Part shown: piece by piece, positions 12,694-24,981 of the stretch
How the letters are laid out: each line of letters starts with the position of its first letter
Numbering within the stretch: position 1 is the first letter of the stretch
Source: Ifrita kowaldi
Lineage: Eukaryota > Chordata > Aves > Passeriformes > Cinclosomatidae
DNA: 64,000 nucleotides
Reading direction: 5' to 3'
Assembly: GCA_013398055.1 (NCBI GenBank)
Contig: VZRS01014566.1
Coordinates: 21,764 to 85,763, forward strand
Position numbers and translations under genes: made by a program
The notes under the pieces: generated by a model
Seen by the model: only the letters and a program-made list of their open reading frames with translations
What the model was told of the DNA's origin: nothing
Database searches by the model: none

Positions 12694-13939
12694 ATTTCAT
12701 CCCACATCATTCCCCACTGCTTCACCTTCAGCCCTAAGGCACAAATTCTGACCTCTTTGCACTCAGTTCCTGTTATTCATATTAAAACCCTCAGGAGTTA
12801 AGAGTTCTAACACTCACTAATACATCTCTTTTCTTTTAAAGGAAATAAACTATTTCACATATGTGCACAAGTTTGTGATGCAATGCCAAACATTTCCCCT
12901 GTTATTGCCCCGAAAGGTTGGGAGAACGGGCTGATGCCACAAGAATCTTGTCTGACATAATGCCCCGAAGGGCAACATCTTCTGGGGCTTCACTTCAGGG
13001 CATGAGCCCTGTGGCTGTAAATTTTCTGAGTAGGGGATCAATGCAGGGAAGGTTCTTCACAAAATCCTGGGCTAATGAACAGGTTAAACACTGCCACAGC
13101 CCAGCTGTTTCTGCAGCTCTTACCTCTGACATTCTGGTTCAGTGGTTTGCTTCCTTATTACCTCGTTTATTATATTTAACTCGGAGTTAATGGCATTTTT
13201 GTTCCAAGAATTATTCGAAGGATGAAAACATTACTGAGGTTTATGTTTAATTTGTACGGTAATGGGCCAGCTCGAGCAGCTGAGAGAGAGGCAACAAGGT
13301 GAGTTTATGCAGCAAATAACAGCAAGATAAACACTGATTTCCCTCTTCCACACATAAAGTCTAATTAACCAAGAAATGCCAAGTGATTCGTTTTTGTCCC
13401 TCTTTTTTTTTTTTTTTTGTACCCTTGCCTTGGAAATTATCTTTTCCTTTACCAGCAGCTCTCCAGCTTTACCCATTTCTAATGGAGAAGAAATTTAATT
13501 TGTTGCCCCTCTCTTTTCTCTTTAGTGGGATACTGAGAGGCAGGTGACTGACCTGCAACACCAGCATGAATAAACCCAGAAAATAAAACCCTTTTGTTTT
13601 TCTCAAGACCCATTGAAATGTGAATTTCCCTCACCTGTCTTTCACACAGACAGAACAGCATGGGAATGTTGTGCAAGTGGAAGCACTTGTCTGTAAAACA
13701 TCCATGTTAGGGAGGAGTCGTGTTTTTCCCAAATAAAATCAGAGTGTGGCACTGGGGAAGGTTGTGATTACATTTTGTTATTTGAGTAGGCTCCACTCAT
13801 CTCCATGGCTTTACTCTTTCCCTCCTTTGAAACAGTCAATCTGTTATTGGAGTTAAATTATTTCAATTTCGTTGATAGGGACTGCCATAGCACTCAGGTT
13901 TTGCTGAACAACCTCCCTTCTCACAGAACAGCCCTCTGG
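12694..13939. other. Intergenic, no gene seen
   Basis: Unique-looking sequence with one poly-T run near 13403-13418. No exon or RNA gene is recognised. Confidence 0.5.
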
Positions 13940-14160
13940 GAAATAGGGAAGAAGATTTTCACAATGAGGGTGGTAAAACACTGGCACAGGTTGCCCAGAG
14001 AGGTGCTGGATGCCCCTGGAAACAATCAAGGATGGGGCTTGGAACAATCTGGTCTAGTGGAAGGTGTCCCTGCCCATGGCAGGGGGTTGGAATGAGATGG
14101 CCTGTGAGGTTCACTCCAACCCAAACCCTCCAAGGATTCCACGATTCCATGATTCTGTGA
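13940..14160 (+). mobile_element. CR1 LINE 3' fragment
   Basis: Plus-strand CR1: 'gagggtggtaaaacactggc', 'cttggaacaatctggtctag', 'cccatggcagggggttggaa', ending in the 'gattccatgattctgtga' tail repeat. Confidence 0.88.
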
Positions 14161-15064
14161 AAGTGACCAACACTTTGAGCCCTGCTAGCACAGGCAGCCC
14201 GAAAATGTCATTCACAGCAAGAGGAAAATTCCATGGCTTTGACTTCTAACAAAAACAAAGACAGGTGCAAACTGGTTGCTTAAAACCGGGCAAAACTTGT
14301 ATAAAACAGGCAAGGAGTGGAACAGTTCATGCAGCACAGCAGTGACCTGGGGCTGGAACACGGAAGTGCGTGCATGGAATTGAACCCCACAGAACCCAGG
14401 GCCAGGATGGAGTCCTGGAGATCTTTGTTGAACATTAACCTCCACACATGAGCTGGGAATTCAAGGAGCTGCAAGTACCTATTCCAGAGAAATCAAGCTC
14501 TCTAGGCAAACAGGAGCTGGGGGGAATTTGTAATTCAATTTTCCTGAATTTTGCCCCAGCAGCACCTTTCCAAAGGTGATACTGCAAGGAAGATCTGAAA
14601 TGTTGAGTGGGACAAACCTTTGCAAACAGCATTTCAAGCTGATTTCTCAGTCTTCTGCAAGGCAGGGGTTTTTCTTCTCTTGTCCCCTCCTTGGCTAACA
14701 AACTACCCCCATAACGATTCATAGCAAGCACCATATATGATGTTATATAGGAGGGGTTTGCCTCAGTATTTTCTCAAAATGTTCTTTTAAATGCAATTTA
14801 ATAGTTAATGACTAATAAAAAAGGTCTAAGAACTGTGAATTATGCTAAGAATTATGCTTTTGAGAAAGGTTATTTAAAATAGGGTACACGTATTTGGATA
14901 GTGGCAAAATTTCGTTTTACCATTTTAACTATAAATGTACCTTTAAAATCCCATAGGCACATGGTTATTTAGGAAGCACGTGCTTATGTTCCATTAAAAC
15001 CAAGTGCATGTTAAAATATAATTCAGTATTCTCCTGACTTTCCTTATTATGGCACAAATCATTA
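14161..15064. other. Intergenic, no gene seen
   Basis: No coding exon, RNA gene or recognisable repeat on either strand. Confidence 0.5.
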
Positions 15065-15186
15065 CTATAGAACCACAGAATCATGGAATGATTTGGGTTG
15101 GAAGGGACCTGAAAGATCATCCAGTTCCACCCCTGCCATGGACAGGGACACCTTCCACTATCCCAGGTTGCTCCATCTGGACCAGC
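15065..15186 (-). mobile_element. CR1 3' fragment, left half of head-to-head pair
   Basis: Starts with the CR1 tail on the minus strand ('agaatcatggaatgatttgg') and is truncated after 'ccaggttgctcca'. It abuts a plus-strand CR1 end directly. Confidence 0.88.
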
Positions 15187-15352
15187 CTGGTTTAATGGAA
15201 GGTAGAACATCCCTGGAACTGTTCAAAACCAGGTTGGATGAGGCTTAGAGCAACTTGGGATAGCGGAAAATGTCCCTGCCCATGGCAGGGGGTTGGAACT
15301 GGATGGTCTTCAAGGTCCCTTCCAACCCAAACCATTCTCTGACTCCATGTTT
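15187..15352 (+). mobile_element. CR1 3' fragment, right half of head-to-head pair
   Basis: Plus-strand CR1 end: 'cttagagcaacttgggatag', 'cccatggcagggggttggaa', ending 'cccaaaccattctctgactc'. With its left neighbour it forms an imperfect hairpin. Confidence 0.88.
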
Positions 15353-17261
15353 CTACCCTTTGGCATCATCCTGCTAAGGGCACAATGAGAATGGGAAAAT
15401 GAGGGCCAAGGTTGCTTCACCCATGAAAATTTGTCAGTGGACATCCTCTAACAGATACACTTTGCTCTTGCACACGATATTCCCACGTGCCACTTGTCAT
15501 TAGAGTGGTTTGTGCCACCTCACGTGGGCTAAACGGGTGCACAGGGCAGGTTTTACCTCTGGTTCTCCATCAGTCCTCACTGTGCTTGGAGACAGCTACA
15601 AAGGTCCTCTATTAAAGAAATATCCTAAACTTTTTAGAGGAGGAAAAGCACAGCAGGGCATGTAATGAATCCTGGTGTGTGAGACATTCACTGGTGTCAC
15701 TGAAGGGGCACAAGGGGAGGCTCCTGTACATTTAAGGTTCAGGGATGGCGCCGTGCTGAGGTTTGGGAATCTGGTCAATTATTACCTGCCCTTGGCTGCT
15801 GTGATCTCAACTGCTTGTGCCCTCATGTTGCAATCCAGACACTGAGTCAACATTAAGTAGACATTTAAATGACAGCACTGAACACCAGCTGGGAGAATGT
15901 ACTGTCCTCTGCATCTCTAAGCTAAAGGGAAATTCCTCTGTGGAGGGGAGGGTGATAAGGGGTCCTGATAAGGAGTTTCCTGATCTGTCACACAGCTCTG
16001 ATGCTGCTGCTTTTCCTGGAAAATACTGAGACTTCTGAGTGGATAGTATGCTACAGAATAACACAGAAGCCTTGATTTTTAAGAATTATTGTGCAGTTGA
16101 TGACAAACTAAAACAACAGAAGTGTCTTCATTAAACAGTGAGCAGTGTCTAAATGCTTCCCTTTGTGCATCATTTAAATGTCAAATCCTGTGGTGTATTG
16201 GGTAGGTTCTGTTGGCTTTGGCACCATCATCATCACCATCAAAACTAGAATCACAGAGCTCCATTGGTTCTTGTTAGGTAGGAAGCTGCTAATGCTGCAG
16301 CCACAAGAATTGGATTCTTATGCATTTATATCTGTAATCAGTCAGGCCAGCATGGCATTGACCCTCCCATGCTTGTTTTCATCTGTAATAGACAACTCCC
16401 TTGTGCCTGCTACATCCAAGATCACATTACATTATTGAACTGCAGCTAATTCAGGTAGCAGAGTGTGAGCAGTGATTCAGCTGAACTCTCCGTGCCAGGA
16501 TGTGACCACCGAAAACTGATCATCCACAATATTAGAATCCAAATTATTAGAACAGCCCTTGCAGTTTTGGACTCTGCTAGATCACTGCCAAAAATTCCTG
16601 GGCTGTTTCAATGATTAGTCCTGGCTAGGAACTATTCCAGCAGGCAGCCCAATGTGGTCACCTTGGACTGGGAGCCAAGACAGTTGCACAATATGGATAT
16701 GGTCAAATGATGCCATCTCAGAACCCAGAGAAAGGCACTGTTACGAATCCAGAAGCTTTCCAGACTGTATTTGCGACAAATCATTTTACAATTATTCATA
16801 TTTGCCTGGTTTGGCACCAGCTGCAAATGAGCCTTTAATAAGGTGCTTCGTCAAGTGTCCCTCTGCCCCCCTCCTCACAGTTCAGTTGTCTTGAATTCCT
16901 CTGTCCTCCTGCTAGCAATCTTTCTTCTGCTATAAATGCTAAATAATAATAATAAATTATCTGAGATTTAAACAACTGTCTTCTACACAGGTCAGTGTCC
17001 TGATTAAAGCTTGGAGTTGCACAAAGTTTCCTCACTGTTCCCATCTCTGCTTGGGTGCCATTGCCCCCAAGAGAAATCACAGTGATTACAGACATGTAAA
17101 TCCTGCCTTGTGAGTCAACCACTGGAGATCTCCACCTGGACAGATGACACACAGTGAGGGATAACACTAAAAGAAAATAAGAAAATATACCACTAATCTA
17201 ACAAAGGAGTGTGTCCATTCAGTTATAAAAAATATCTTGAAATATATCATATCATATCACA
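15353..17261. other. Intergenic, no gene seen
   Basis: About 1.9 kb without an exon, RNA gene or recognised transposon. Short ATC/CAT-rich runs lie near 16225 and ATA/AAT runs near 16940. Confidence 0.5.
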
Positions 17262-17382
17262 TCACAGGATGGTTTGGGTTGGAAGGACCTTAAAGAACAT
17301 CTAAGCCCCTGCCATGAGCTGGGACACCTTCCACTAGACCAGGTTGCTCCAAGTCCTGTCCAACCTGGCCTTGGACACTTCT
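17262..17382 (-). mobile_element. CR1 LINE 3' fragment
   Basis: Minus-strand CR1: 'aggatggtttgggttggaag', 'ccttccactagaccaggttg', 'ctggccttggacacttct'. It follows a TATCA-type run. Confidence 0.86.
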
Positions 17383-17907
17383 AAAGAACAGAGAAAACCA
17401 GCCACCTGGAGGAGTCACTTAAATAATAAATTAGATAATACAATTTACTCAGTTACCTCATTTCCAGCCCTCTGGAAAGCAGCCCACACCTTCCAAGGTC
17501 AATATCACGGACAAAACCCAGTTGTGCAAGCCATGATATCATCAAGCACATCACCAATTTCCAACGAGCCAATCAGGGCATTGTGTAATGCAGGGGCTGG
17601 AACTGGGGGTGGAATTTGCTTTCTCCCACCCAACGGGCCACATCTGCTGGGGATGGGACGAGAAGTGGCAGTGCCTAGCTCTTCACATGTTCCTACATCA
17701 CCTAATTGTTTGCTTCCCACGTTCTAGTTTAAATTTCAATTAATTTTTTTCGTGAAACTTTTTTTCCTTCAATTAGTTTTTCCTGAACCTACACCCTTTG
17801 TGGATTGAAAGCACTTTTCAGATGGCTGTGTTATTTCTTAGGGGTTATAGAGACAGGACTCTGAGTGTTTCCTTGATATCTGATGTCCTATAAGTATCTC
17901 CTTGAGA

Positions 17908-18105
17908 TAAGCATGAGGGTGGGGAGGCCCTGGCACAGGGTGCCCAGAGAAGCTGTGGCTGCCCCTGGATCCCTGGAAGTGTCCAAGGCCAGGCTGGAAG
18001 GGACTTGGAGAAACCTGGGATAGTGGAAGGTGTCCCTGCCCATGACAGCAGATTGGAACTGGATTAAGGTCCCTTCCAACCCAAACCACTCCGGGATTCT
18101 GTGTT
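17908..18105 (+). mobile_element. CR1 LINE 3' fragment
   Basis: Plus-strand CR1: 'gtggggaggccctggcacag', 'agaagctgtggctgcccctg', 'gatagtggaaggtgtccctg', ending 'caacccaaaccactccggga'. Confidence 0.88.
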
Positions 18106-19380
18106 CTATCAGATGAGCCTCTGGGAGCACCATGTAAATCTGCTCTCTGCCTCTCTCCTTTCATTTCATCTCTTTTATTTCATCTCTCCACCCATGGATT
18201 TTGTTTCCCCACCATGCTGGCTCCCATGCTGGGGGATGAGGTTTGCTCCAACGCCAGCTGGGAGCAGGACTGACATTGCAGCACCTGCACAGTCCAGCAT
18301 GGAAGAATCCCTCCAAAGAACAGGGAAGTCACTGAGTTGTTAATTTTTGATCTCCCTTCTTCACAGACATGTTGAGAAGGCATAAACCAACCTGACTCTC
18401 ACCTGCTGAAGTTTACAAAATGTTCAAGATGATTTTCAGTGACCCCAAGCCCCCTCTGCGTAGAGGTCTCCACAGAGCCACAGAGGGCCAATAGCTCCTG
18501 CTCCCCTGTGCATGACTTTCCTGGGAAACCACGTCTTGAACAGCAGCACCTCACCCCCCTCCTTCAAGGATGGGATTCCTCCTGGGTAATGAGCCAGACA
18601 CTTCTAGGAAACTGACTTTTGGAAAGGCCAAGTCTTCCCAGCAGCATGAAGGGCTGCATTTCTCAAGAGTCATCTGTACAGTTTTCACTCCCACACCTTT
18701 GCTGGGGATATAAAAACAGAATTTAACCCACCCTTTACCCCGATCTCCAGCTCTCCAGAGGGGCAGTGAGGTTGGGTTTGTGGGTGTGGGTGCAAAAGTC
18801 CTTTCCAGACCAAACCATTCTGTGATTTTGAGGCAACAAGGCTGGCTGGCCACATCCACACTGTTAAATTCCTTCACCCTCCTGAACGAGGTGTCTGGAT
18901 TAAAACAATCCACAGGGGGTGATTCCTAGCCCGTGCCAGCCCCCATGGGGTGGTGCCAGTTGGCCTGAGCCCAAACTGGGCCAGTTTAGCTGAAATTACA
19001 GAGCCAGCTCCTGTACCTCTGTCCCTACACTGTTTTACTGCCAACACGGGCATGGTGCTGCTGCAGGACATTTTGTTATGGATGTTCTCACAGGAGAGGG
19101 TAGATAGAGCCTCTCCTTCCCCTCCACTCACTCCTCCTGCCCCAGGACACTCAGCAGTTCTGCTGGTACATTATTTGGACCAAAGCTGTTGCAATCACAC
19201 CACAAATAAGTGAAATCTCTGGCTTTTACCCTAAAAACTAATTGGCCTTTCAGATTACAACAGTTCTGTATTTAATCAGCCATTTTCCCTGTGTAAAGGA
19301 CATAGGTCTTGTGCAGTGATTTAGTTGCAAGAGCAGCTTTAAGCACAGAAATATGATTTAAGATCTCAGAAGCATAAAAA
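18106..19380. other. Intergenic with a CR1 tail scrap
   Basis: No gene seen. A CR1 3'-tail scrap of about 35 bp on the plus strand lies at 18796-18830 ('ccagaccaaaccattctgtg'). Confidence 0.5.
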
Positions 19381-19381
19381 T

Positions 19382-19438
19382 GGAAGGAAGGAAGGAAGGA
19401 AGGAAGGAAGGAAGGAAGGAAGGAAGGAAGGAAGGAAG
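19382..19438. repeat. (GGAA)n microsatellite
   Basis: About 14 uninterrupted copies of a GGAA tetranucleotide, likely to vary in length between individuals. Confidence 0.97.
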
Positions 19439-20705
19439 AACGCTCTTGGATCAAATCCCATTTGCAGACAGCTCCGGGTCTTGTATAAGGGACAAAATCC
19501 TGGGGAAAAGTTCAGGCAAAGGAAAGAAATCTGGTTGATTTTCCATGCTCAAAAGACTAAGAGCCGTATTATTTCTCTATCAACTTTGGGAGATGGGGAA
19601 TGATGTGCTGAGCAGGGCCATCTGCTCCAGCCTCATCTTGCCATTTTCTTTCTTGGGAAAAATTCCCATAATGACTTCTCAGTGCAAACATAAGGCATAA
19701 GAAGTATCTAACACATTTCTGGGGCTTTGAAAAGCTAAAGGATGGTGATAGAGCAGGGAATGCAATTAGAAGGACGGATATCTACAAACTGATAAGGTCT
19801 GGCTTGTATTAATTTAGACATTTATTCATTTAAAAGATCTGCTCTTGGTTGCATCTCACTGCCAGCGTTGGTGTCTGCTCAGAAGGGTGGTCCCTGTGCT
19901 TTGTCCAGGCTTTTTTGGAATTTGTTCTGATATTCGCCCAGTTCCTAAGGCGACAACCTGAAAATCACTCAGGAGTACATCCTGAGTCTGCACCTGGCAA
20001 AGCAGCTGAAAAATAGCAAAAAGAGTTTACGAGAAATTAATTATGGGTTAAGGTCTGGAATCTGACAACACAAAGAAGTTTGACGATTTTCAGGCTTGGG
20101 GATTGCAACAGAGATAGAGATAAGAAATTGCTTTGAGCCCTTTTTATTGTTGTTTTGCCCTGAAATAAATCCAAGGAAATATTTATCTCTTGAAGATTCT
20201 TGGCTGATAATCCATCTCATATTGGTTTATGGCCTGATTTTAAAGATTTCAGTGTACAAGCTGAAAGCCCTTCTGCCTCCTGATTGCAGAGAAAGATAAA
20301 TAACAACCACGTGCTGTCAACAAAATGAATATTGGGAAAGAAATTACCCAGTGTCACAACCTGGGTTATTTTCCATTAAATCTATTACCCTGGTGTACTG
20401 TCATATATTTCCCCACTTGCTCTTATGAAGTTCCCTGCTGTTGCAGCTTTTAAGCACCTGAAATAAAATTAAAAACATTGATATTTCACTCTTTGGGGTT
20501 TTTTTCCCCTATGCCATTGCTGAAGATATTTGTAAAAATTCATCCCCACATGGAAGACTGGGGCACCCCATGGGCAATCACAGCCCTGGCATCCCCATCC
20601 TGCTCCGCACTAAGGCAGGAGTGAGACGTGGATGTAAACAGGGAAAGGGATGAGAGCACCAGGGACAGGCTTGGCCAGAGAAAATGAGAGACACAAAGTC
20701 TGTTA
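19439..20705. other. Intergenic, no gene seen
   Basis: No exon, RNA gene or recognised repeat on either strand. Confidence 0.5.
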
Positions 20706-20935
20706 GAATCACAGAATCCCAGAATTATTCAGGTTGGAAAAGAGCTCCCAGTCCACTGAGCCCAACCTGTGACCAATCCCCAACTTGTCACCAGCCCAGA
20801 GCACTGAGTGCCACATCCAGTAGTTCCATGGACACCCAGGGATGAGGATGCCACCACCTCCCTGGGCAGCTCCTTCTAATGCCTGACCACCCTTTCCATG
20901 AAGAAATTCTTCCTGGTGTCCAAATGTTAATAGAC
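20706..20935 (-). mobile_element. CR1 LINE fragment, older subfamily
   Basis: Minus-strand CR1 of a different subfamily: 'cagaattattcaggttggaa', 'gagcccaacctgtgaccaat', 'tccatgaagaaattcttcct'. It is 5'-truncated. Confidence 0.82.
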
Positions 20936-21039
20936 TCCTCCATCACTTCTCCAGCAGCCACTTCATCAGTGATTCAAGTACTGAGAGAATAAAGAGGCTA
21001 AAGATCTTTTATTGGCATGGAATGAGCCTCTCTCCACAA

Positions 21040-21220
21040 ACAGGAGGACCTACAGGTTGCCCAGACAGGGTGTGGAACCTCCCTCACTGGGGACGTTCCA
21101 GAACTGTCTGGACACAATCGTGTGGAATGTCTTCTAGATGAGCCTGCTTGAGCAGGGAGGCTGGGCCAGATGACCTCCAGTGGCACCTTCCAACCTTATC
21201 CATTCTGTGTTTCTGTGGTC
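21040..21220 (+). mobile_element. CR1 LINE 3' fragment, older subfamily
   Basis: Plus-strand CR1 end: 'acctacaggttgcccagaca', 'gagggaggctgggccagatgac'-like block, ending 'ccaaccttatccattctgtg'. It faces the minus-strand copy at 20706-20935 head to head. Confidence 0.75.
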
Positions 21221-21947
21221 TTTATCCTTAGGAAGGTCCAGCAGATCAAAAATAACCTTTCCTTGGTCACTGACAGGGAGATGTAAACTTGTCCTCAACT
21301 CGGACATTGAGACTTGAGCCAACAGGGTGGAGAGAAATGAAAATGAAACTTCAGCTTCCAAAACAGTCACGGGATCATTCTAGAAGGAAGCCTGGTGACA
21401 TGAGAGTGGCACTGTTGCTTACACAGACAGAAAAAAGCCAAACCCTCGCTGCCTGACAAAACACCGTTCAGGTTTCTGCAGAAAAACATTTTCACCAGAC
21501 ACAAAAAGCCCAGACTTGGACCCGATCTGTCACTGTGTGAAAGAGCCCCAGCTTCAAGTTTCACATTCTCCTCTGGTCAAGCTACTTTTATATTCAGAGT
21601 AAACTACTTTGTGTCACAGACACAAAGGGCTGATCACAATTCCCCGAGAGCTGGATTTTCATTGGAAAATAAAGTTATATACAAAAGAGCATTTATTACA
21701 GGGATTTACAGCAATATGGAATATTTTAGGCCTTTCTGCCTCACGTTTCCCCATTGATATGGCGTCAAAGGTTTCCTTGTTTATGCAAGACAGAGTGTTT
21801 TAACTGGAAACATTTGGAGAGTCTCAAGATTATGAAACAATCTTGGTTATTAAGTAACTTAAGACAGCTTTCCTTGAATGGGAGACATCAGGTTCTGTTC
21901 TCTGTTGAAGTGTCCCTTTGATTAAATCTCATCACCAGGCATCTCTT

Positions 21948-22080
21948 CATAGAATCATCAAATGGTTTGGGTTGGAAGGGGACCTTGAACAGCCTCTCAT
22001 TCCAACTCCCCTGTCATGGGCAGGGACACCTTCTCTAGATTGCAACTCAAATCTCTCCTGCTTTAAAAAAAAAAAAAAAA
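21948..22080 (-). mobile_element. CR1 3' fragment followed by poly-A
   Basis: Minus-strand CR1 end ('aaatggtttgggttggaagg', 'catgggcagggacaccttct') to about 22050, then an A16-17 run at 22064-22080. Confidence 0.82.
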
Positions 22081-22407
22081 GGCTTTTAAAAGTCTTAAGA
22101 CTTTGGCCGATTGAAAAAGGAGAATTGTTGCAAACTCAGCATTTTTTTATGAAATGTAAAACTGTTCCCATGGCTTACAGTGAAAACACTTCTGACAAGA
22201 AGTCTACCAGAATCATGCTTCTTAGTAGATATCCTTTCAAGAGAGTGCCAGTTGTCCCAACAACAGCATCTTGAAAATTGTATTATCTGGGGCTTTGTCA
22301 TCTGTGGAAGATTTGCAAGAGGAAATACCTGAGTTTCTTTCCATTCCAAGAAGCCAAAGGGACAGAAAACCACATTATGGAGACAGAGCCAAAGCCAAGG
22401 ACATTTG

Positions 22408-22455
22408 ACTTAATGATTTTTGAGGTCTTTTCCAACCTTGATGATTCTGTGACAT
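22408..22455 (+). mobile_element. CR1 tail scrap
   Basis: About 45 bp resembling a CR1 3' end on the plus strand: 'gaggtcttttccaaccttga', 'tgattctgtga'. Confidence 0.6.
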
Positions 22456-22864
22456 TGAAAGCAGTGAGGCAGCGACATCTTGAGGAAATCCCACTCAACC
22501 CTTTGCTGGCACTCCAGGAGTTATGGGATAAGGGATCTTAGGTCCTTGCCTTTCTTATTGATCCATTGTCTTAGCTCAGGATGTCTCCTGCTTATATATT
22601 TTAAAATTCGCCTTTAAAGAGCCCTTAAAAGAGTTTAACTACTTTTTATGAACTACAACTCATATAAGGTCATTCCTACAGATTCAAGCCCCCTTTTTTC
22701 CCCGCCCTCCATGCCCTCTGTCCATCTCGCCATGGGGAATCAGGAAGAGACAAAGCAGAGAATTAAATATCCTGATGACTTGTTCTGATGGCTCAGTTTA
22801 GGCTCCCCATAGGCAGGTGTTTCGACAGAATCGACAAAAAAACCCCACTGACCTAGTGAAGCAA

Positions 22865-23070
22865 GTTCAGTGGGAGCCACCAAGGTGGTAGGGGACTTGG
22901 ATAGGGGGGATGTGAGGACAGGTGGGAAGAAATTGGGATTATTCAGTCTGAGGAAGAACATGCAAAGGGATTTTATCCCCCCTAACAGGTCCTTGCCCTT
23001 CCAAATGGGGCTTAGGACCAGAAGAATTGATACCCAGACATGAAGCCACATCTGGAGTATCCACTAATTC
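22865..23070 (+). mobile_element. Old CR1-like fragment
   Basis: Diverged text resembling CR1 ORF2 downstream sequence: 'cagtgggagccaccaaggtg', 'ttattcagtctgaggaagaa', 'gaagccacatctggagtatc'. The match is weak and boundaries are approximate. Confidence 0.4.
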
Positions 23071-23270
23071 TGTCAGCTTTGCAAACACAGGATAAGAGAA
23101 GGCTCAGGTTATCCAGATACTTTGAATCCTCATCCATCAAGGAAGGACCACTCTGCCATGGTTCATCCACTGCCCTTCAGCAGGGATTTGGGGTACAGAG
23201 TTACAGAGTGGGAGGGCAAAAGGAAATGTCCAGGAGATGCCTGTCTCACATTCCCACAGGGGGTGCATCC

Positions 23271-23342
23271 TGACCCCGGTGTGATTTGAACACACAGCCT
23301 TCTGATCTGGAGTCAGACGCGCTGCCATTGCGCCACGAGGTC
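23271..23342 (-). tRNA. tRNA-Trp (CCA)
   Basis: A 72-nt cloverleaf on the minus strand. The acceptor stem GACCTCG pairs with CGGGGTC with one T-G wobble, discriminator A. The anticodon loop contains CCA within CTGACTCCAGATCAG. The T stem GTGTG/CACAC is perfect. The A box TGGCGCAATGG and B box match consensus, with A in the usual G position of the T loop (TTCAAATC). The nearest T-run is about 50 nt downstream. Probably functional. Confidence 0.9.
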
Positions 23343-24064
23343 AGGGATGGGGGATCATCTGCCCAGATGTCACCCTGGAATTTGGGGCATTCTTTGAGGG
23401 AATGGGAATTTGGTTTCACCTGACAGAGGAGTGGCACCAACAGGATTTGCCTGCTGCCTTGCTAAACAAAGGGGGCTCTAAATGAGGTACTTCAGAGGAG
23501 GAAGGCCAAAAATTACCACTGCCCAGAGCAGCCCTGCAGAGCCTCTCCCAGGGGAAACAGGCTCCTGGATGTGGTGTCTCCAGAGGGGCAGGAGGGTGGT
23601 GGCCCAGCACCTCCCTGGGGACACAGGCCCCATTGATCTGGAAGATGCATGGATATCAAGACCATGATTGACAGGTCATGACCAAAGTGCAGGACAAAGC
23701 AGGGAGGTGTGGTGGGTGCCTGCTGCCCTCTGCCTCGTGAGGAACCTGAAGGGAGCGAAGACTTTCTCTGAAAAGTGGAAGAAGCTTCACAACTGCAGGC
23801 TCAGTCACTCCTGGGGGACCTGGACTTATCTCAATGTGATATTTCCCTGGAAGGTGAGCGTGGGGTGGCACAGTCAGTCCAGGGGACTTCGGGAGTGATT
23901 AAGGACAATGATTCAGTGCAAGATGATGGAAATACAGAGAGGTTCCTGATGAACAGCATGAGGAGTTTTTTCAAGAAAAGACTAAAAAAGAAGAGTCTGG
24001 TCCATCCCACCTCAGAGCCCACATGAAGACTATGAAAGGAGTGTTCCTGAAATGGAGGACGAAT

Positions 24065-24215
24065 GTGATGATGACTGGAGACAGGGTCCATGGACTTCCC
24101 AAGGGCAGAACACTCTGGGACAATACAATTTCTTCATTTATGGCCAAATGGACACTGAGGAACATCATTTATCTTGACTTTTGTTTCACCTCTGACAGGG
24201 TCTCCCAGATGTGTC
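24065..24215 (+). mobile_element. CR1-type reverse-transcriptase remnant (left arm)
   Basis: The plus strand reads HGLPKGRT, then about 20 residues later IIYLDF followed by DRVSQ. This resembles the CR1 block HGF.KG... YLDF.KAFD.VSH. Key residues are lost and the frame stops at 24247. Confidence 0.55.
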
Positions 24216-24443
24216 CCTGCAGCAGGACACACACACAGAGCAGCTGAGCTCCATCCAAAGGCAGAGCAAAGGGCCAGGACCAGGCACTGAGGGGTTGGGG
24301 ACAGTGTTGGCAGCCATGGGGAGCCTTCAGTGCTTGATGCCAAACTGGGCGTGGGTTGGGGTCTCTGTGGTGGGAGCAGAGGATGTTCCACAGAAGGAAG
24401 GACATGGGCAGCCCGACAGGGACAGGGGAATAGTGAGGGGACA

Positions 24444-24516
24444 GGGCCAGTGGCGCAATGGACAACGCGCCTGACTACGGATCAGGAGATTGCAGGTTCG
24501 ACTCCTGCCTGGCTCA
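24444..24516 (+). tRNA. tRNA-Arg (ACG), left arm copy
   Basis: A 73-nt cloverleaf. Acceptor GGGCCAG pairs with CTGGCTC with one G-T wobble; discriminator A. Anticodon stem CCTGA/TCAGG with loop CTACGGA gives anticodon ACG. A box TGGCGCAATGG and B box GGTTCGACTCC are perfect Pol III promoter elements. A TTTT terminator follows at 24521-24524. It is the mirror of the copy at 26562-26634. Confidence 0.95.
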
Positions 24517-24981
24517 ACACTTTTAGCCCAGGGAAATTCCTCCCGCTCCCTTTGTGAGCACCTTCCTTCTCCTGCCCAGCATCCATCCTCCCTAAAGCTC
24601 CTGATGTCCTGTCCCAACACTGCAAAAGGGATGGAGCTGGGGCCCACACCAGAGCCAGGAGCACCACAGCAAATCCCACAGCGGAACGCAAGTGCCTCCT
24701 GAACTGCTGTCCTGCAGCCAGGACAGAGCCAGCACTGCCAGGATGTCCTGGCACCTCGTGTGCTCTGGTCCCCAGCCCCATCCAGGGCTCCCATTGGTCC
24801 TGCTGCCCTTTGTCAGCGCCTTGCCAAATTCTGCTCTGGAGTCAGTGCCCTGCTCATGGCTTTGATGTCACAAAATGATGTTCCTGGGTGCTGGAGAGAT
24901 GGACAAAGAGCCTGGAAGGGTAAGGACCTCAGGAAGACAACTGTCCCTTGTCACCTCCAGCACAGCCAGACAGTTTTAGGG

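Larger units (their letters stand above)
23668..24837 (+). repeat. Left arm of tRNA-bearing inverted repeat
   Basis: Reads as the reverse complement of 26246-27445. The inner part, from about 24165 to 24837, differs from its mirror at only scattered bases and carries a tRNA-Arg. The outer part, 23668-24165, is clearly diverged with indels. At 24065-24215 the plus strand decodes to IIYLDF and neighbouring residues typical of a CR1 reverse transcriptase, so old LINE sequence is part of the duplicated unit. Confidence 0.9.

Noticed and set aside
24226..24240. Short (CA)n run in the inverted repeat
   Set aside because: Only a few copies, duplicated by the mirror arm; not a useful microsatellite.
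24327..24794. 155-codon frames found twice, at 24327-24794 (minus) and 26284-26751 (plus)
   Set aside because: They are identical only because they lie in the inverted repeat arms, and they read antisense through a tRNA-Arg gene.
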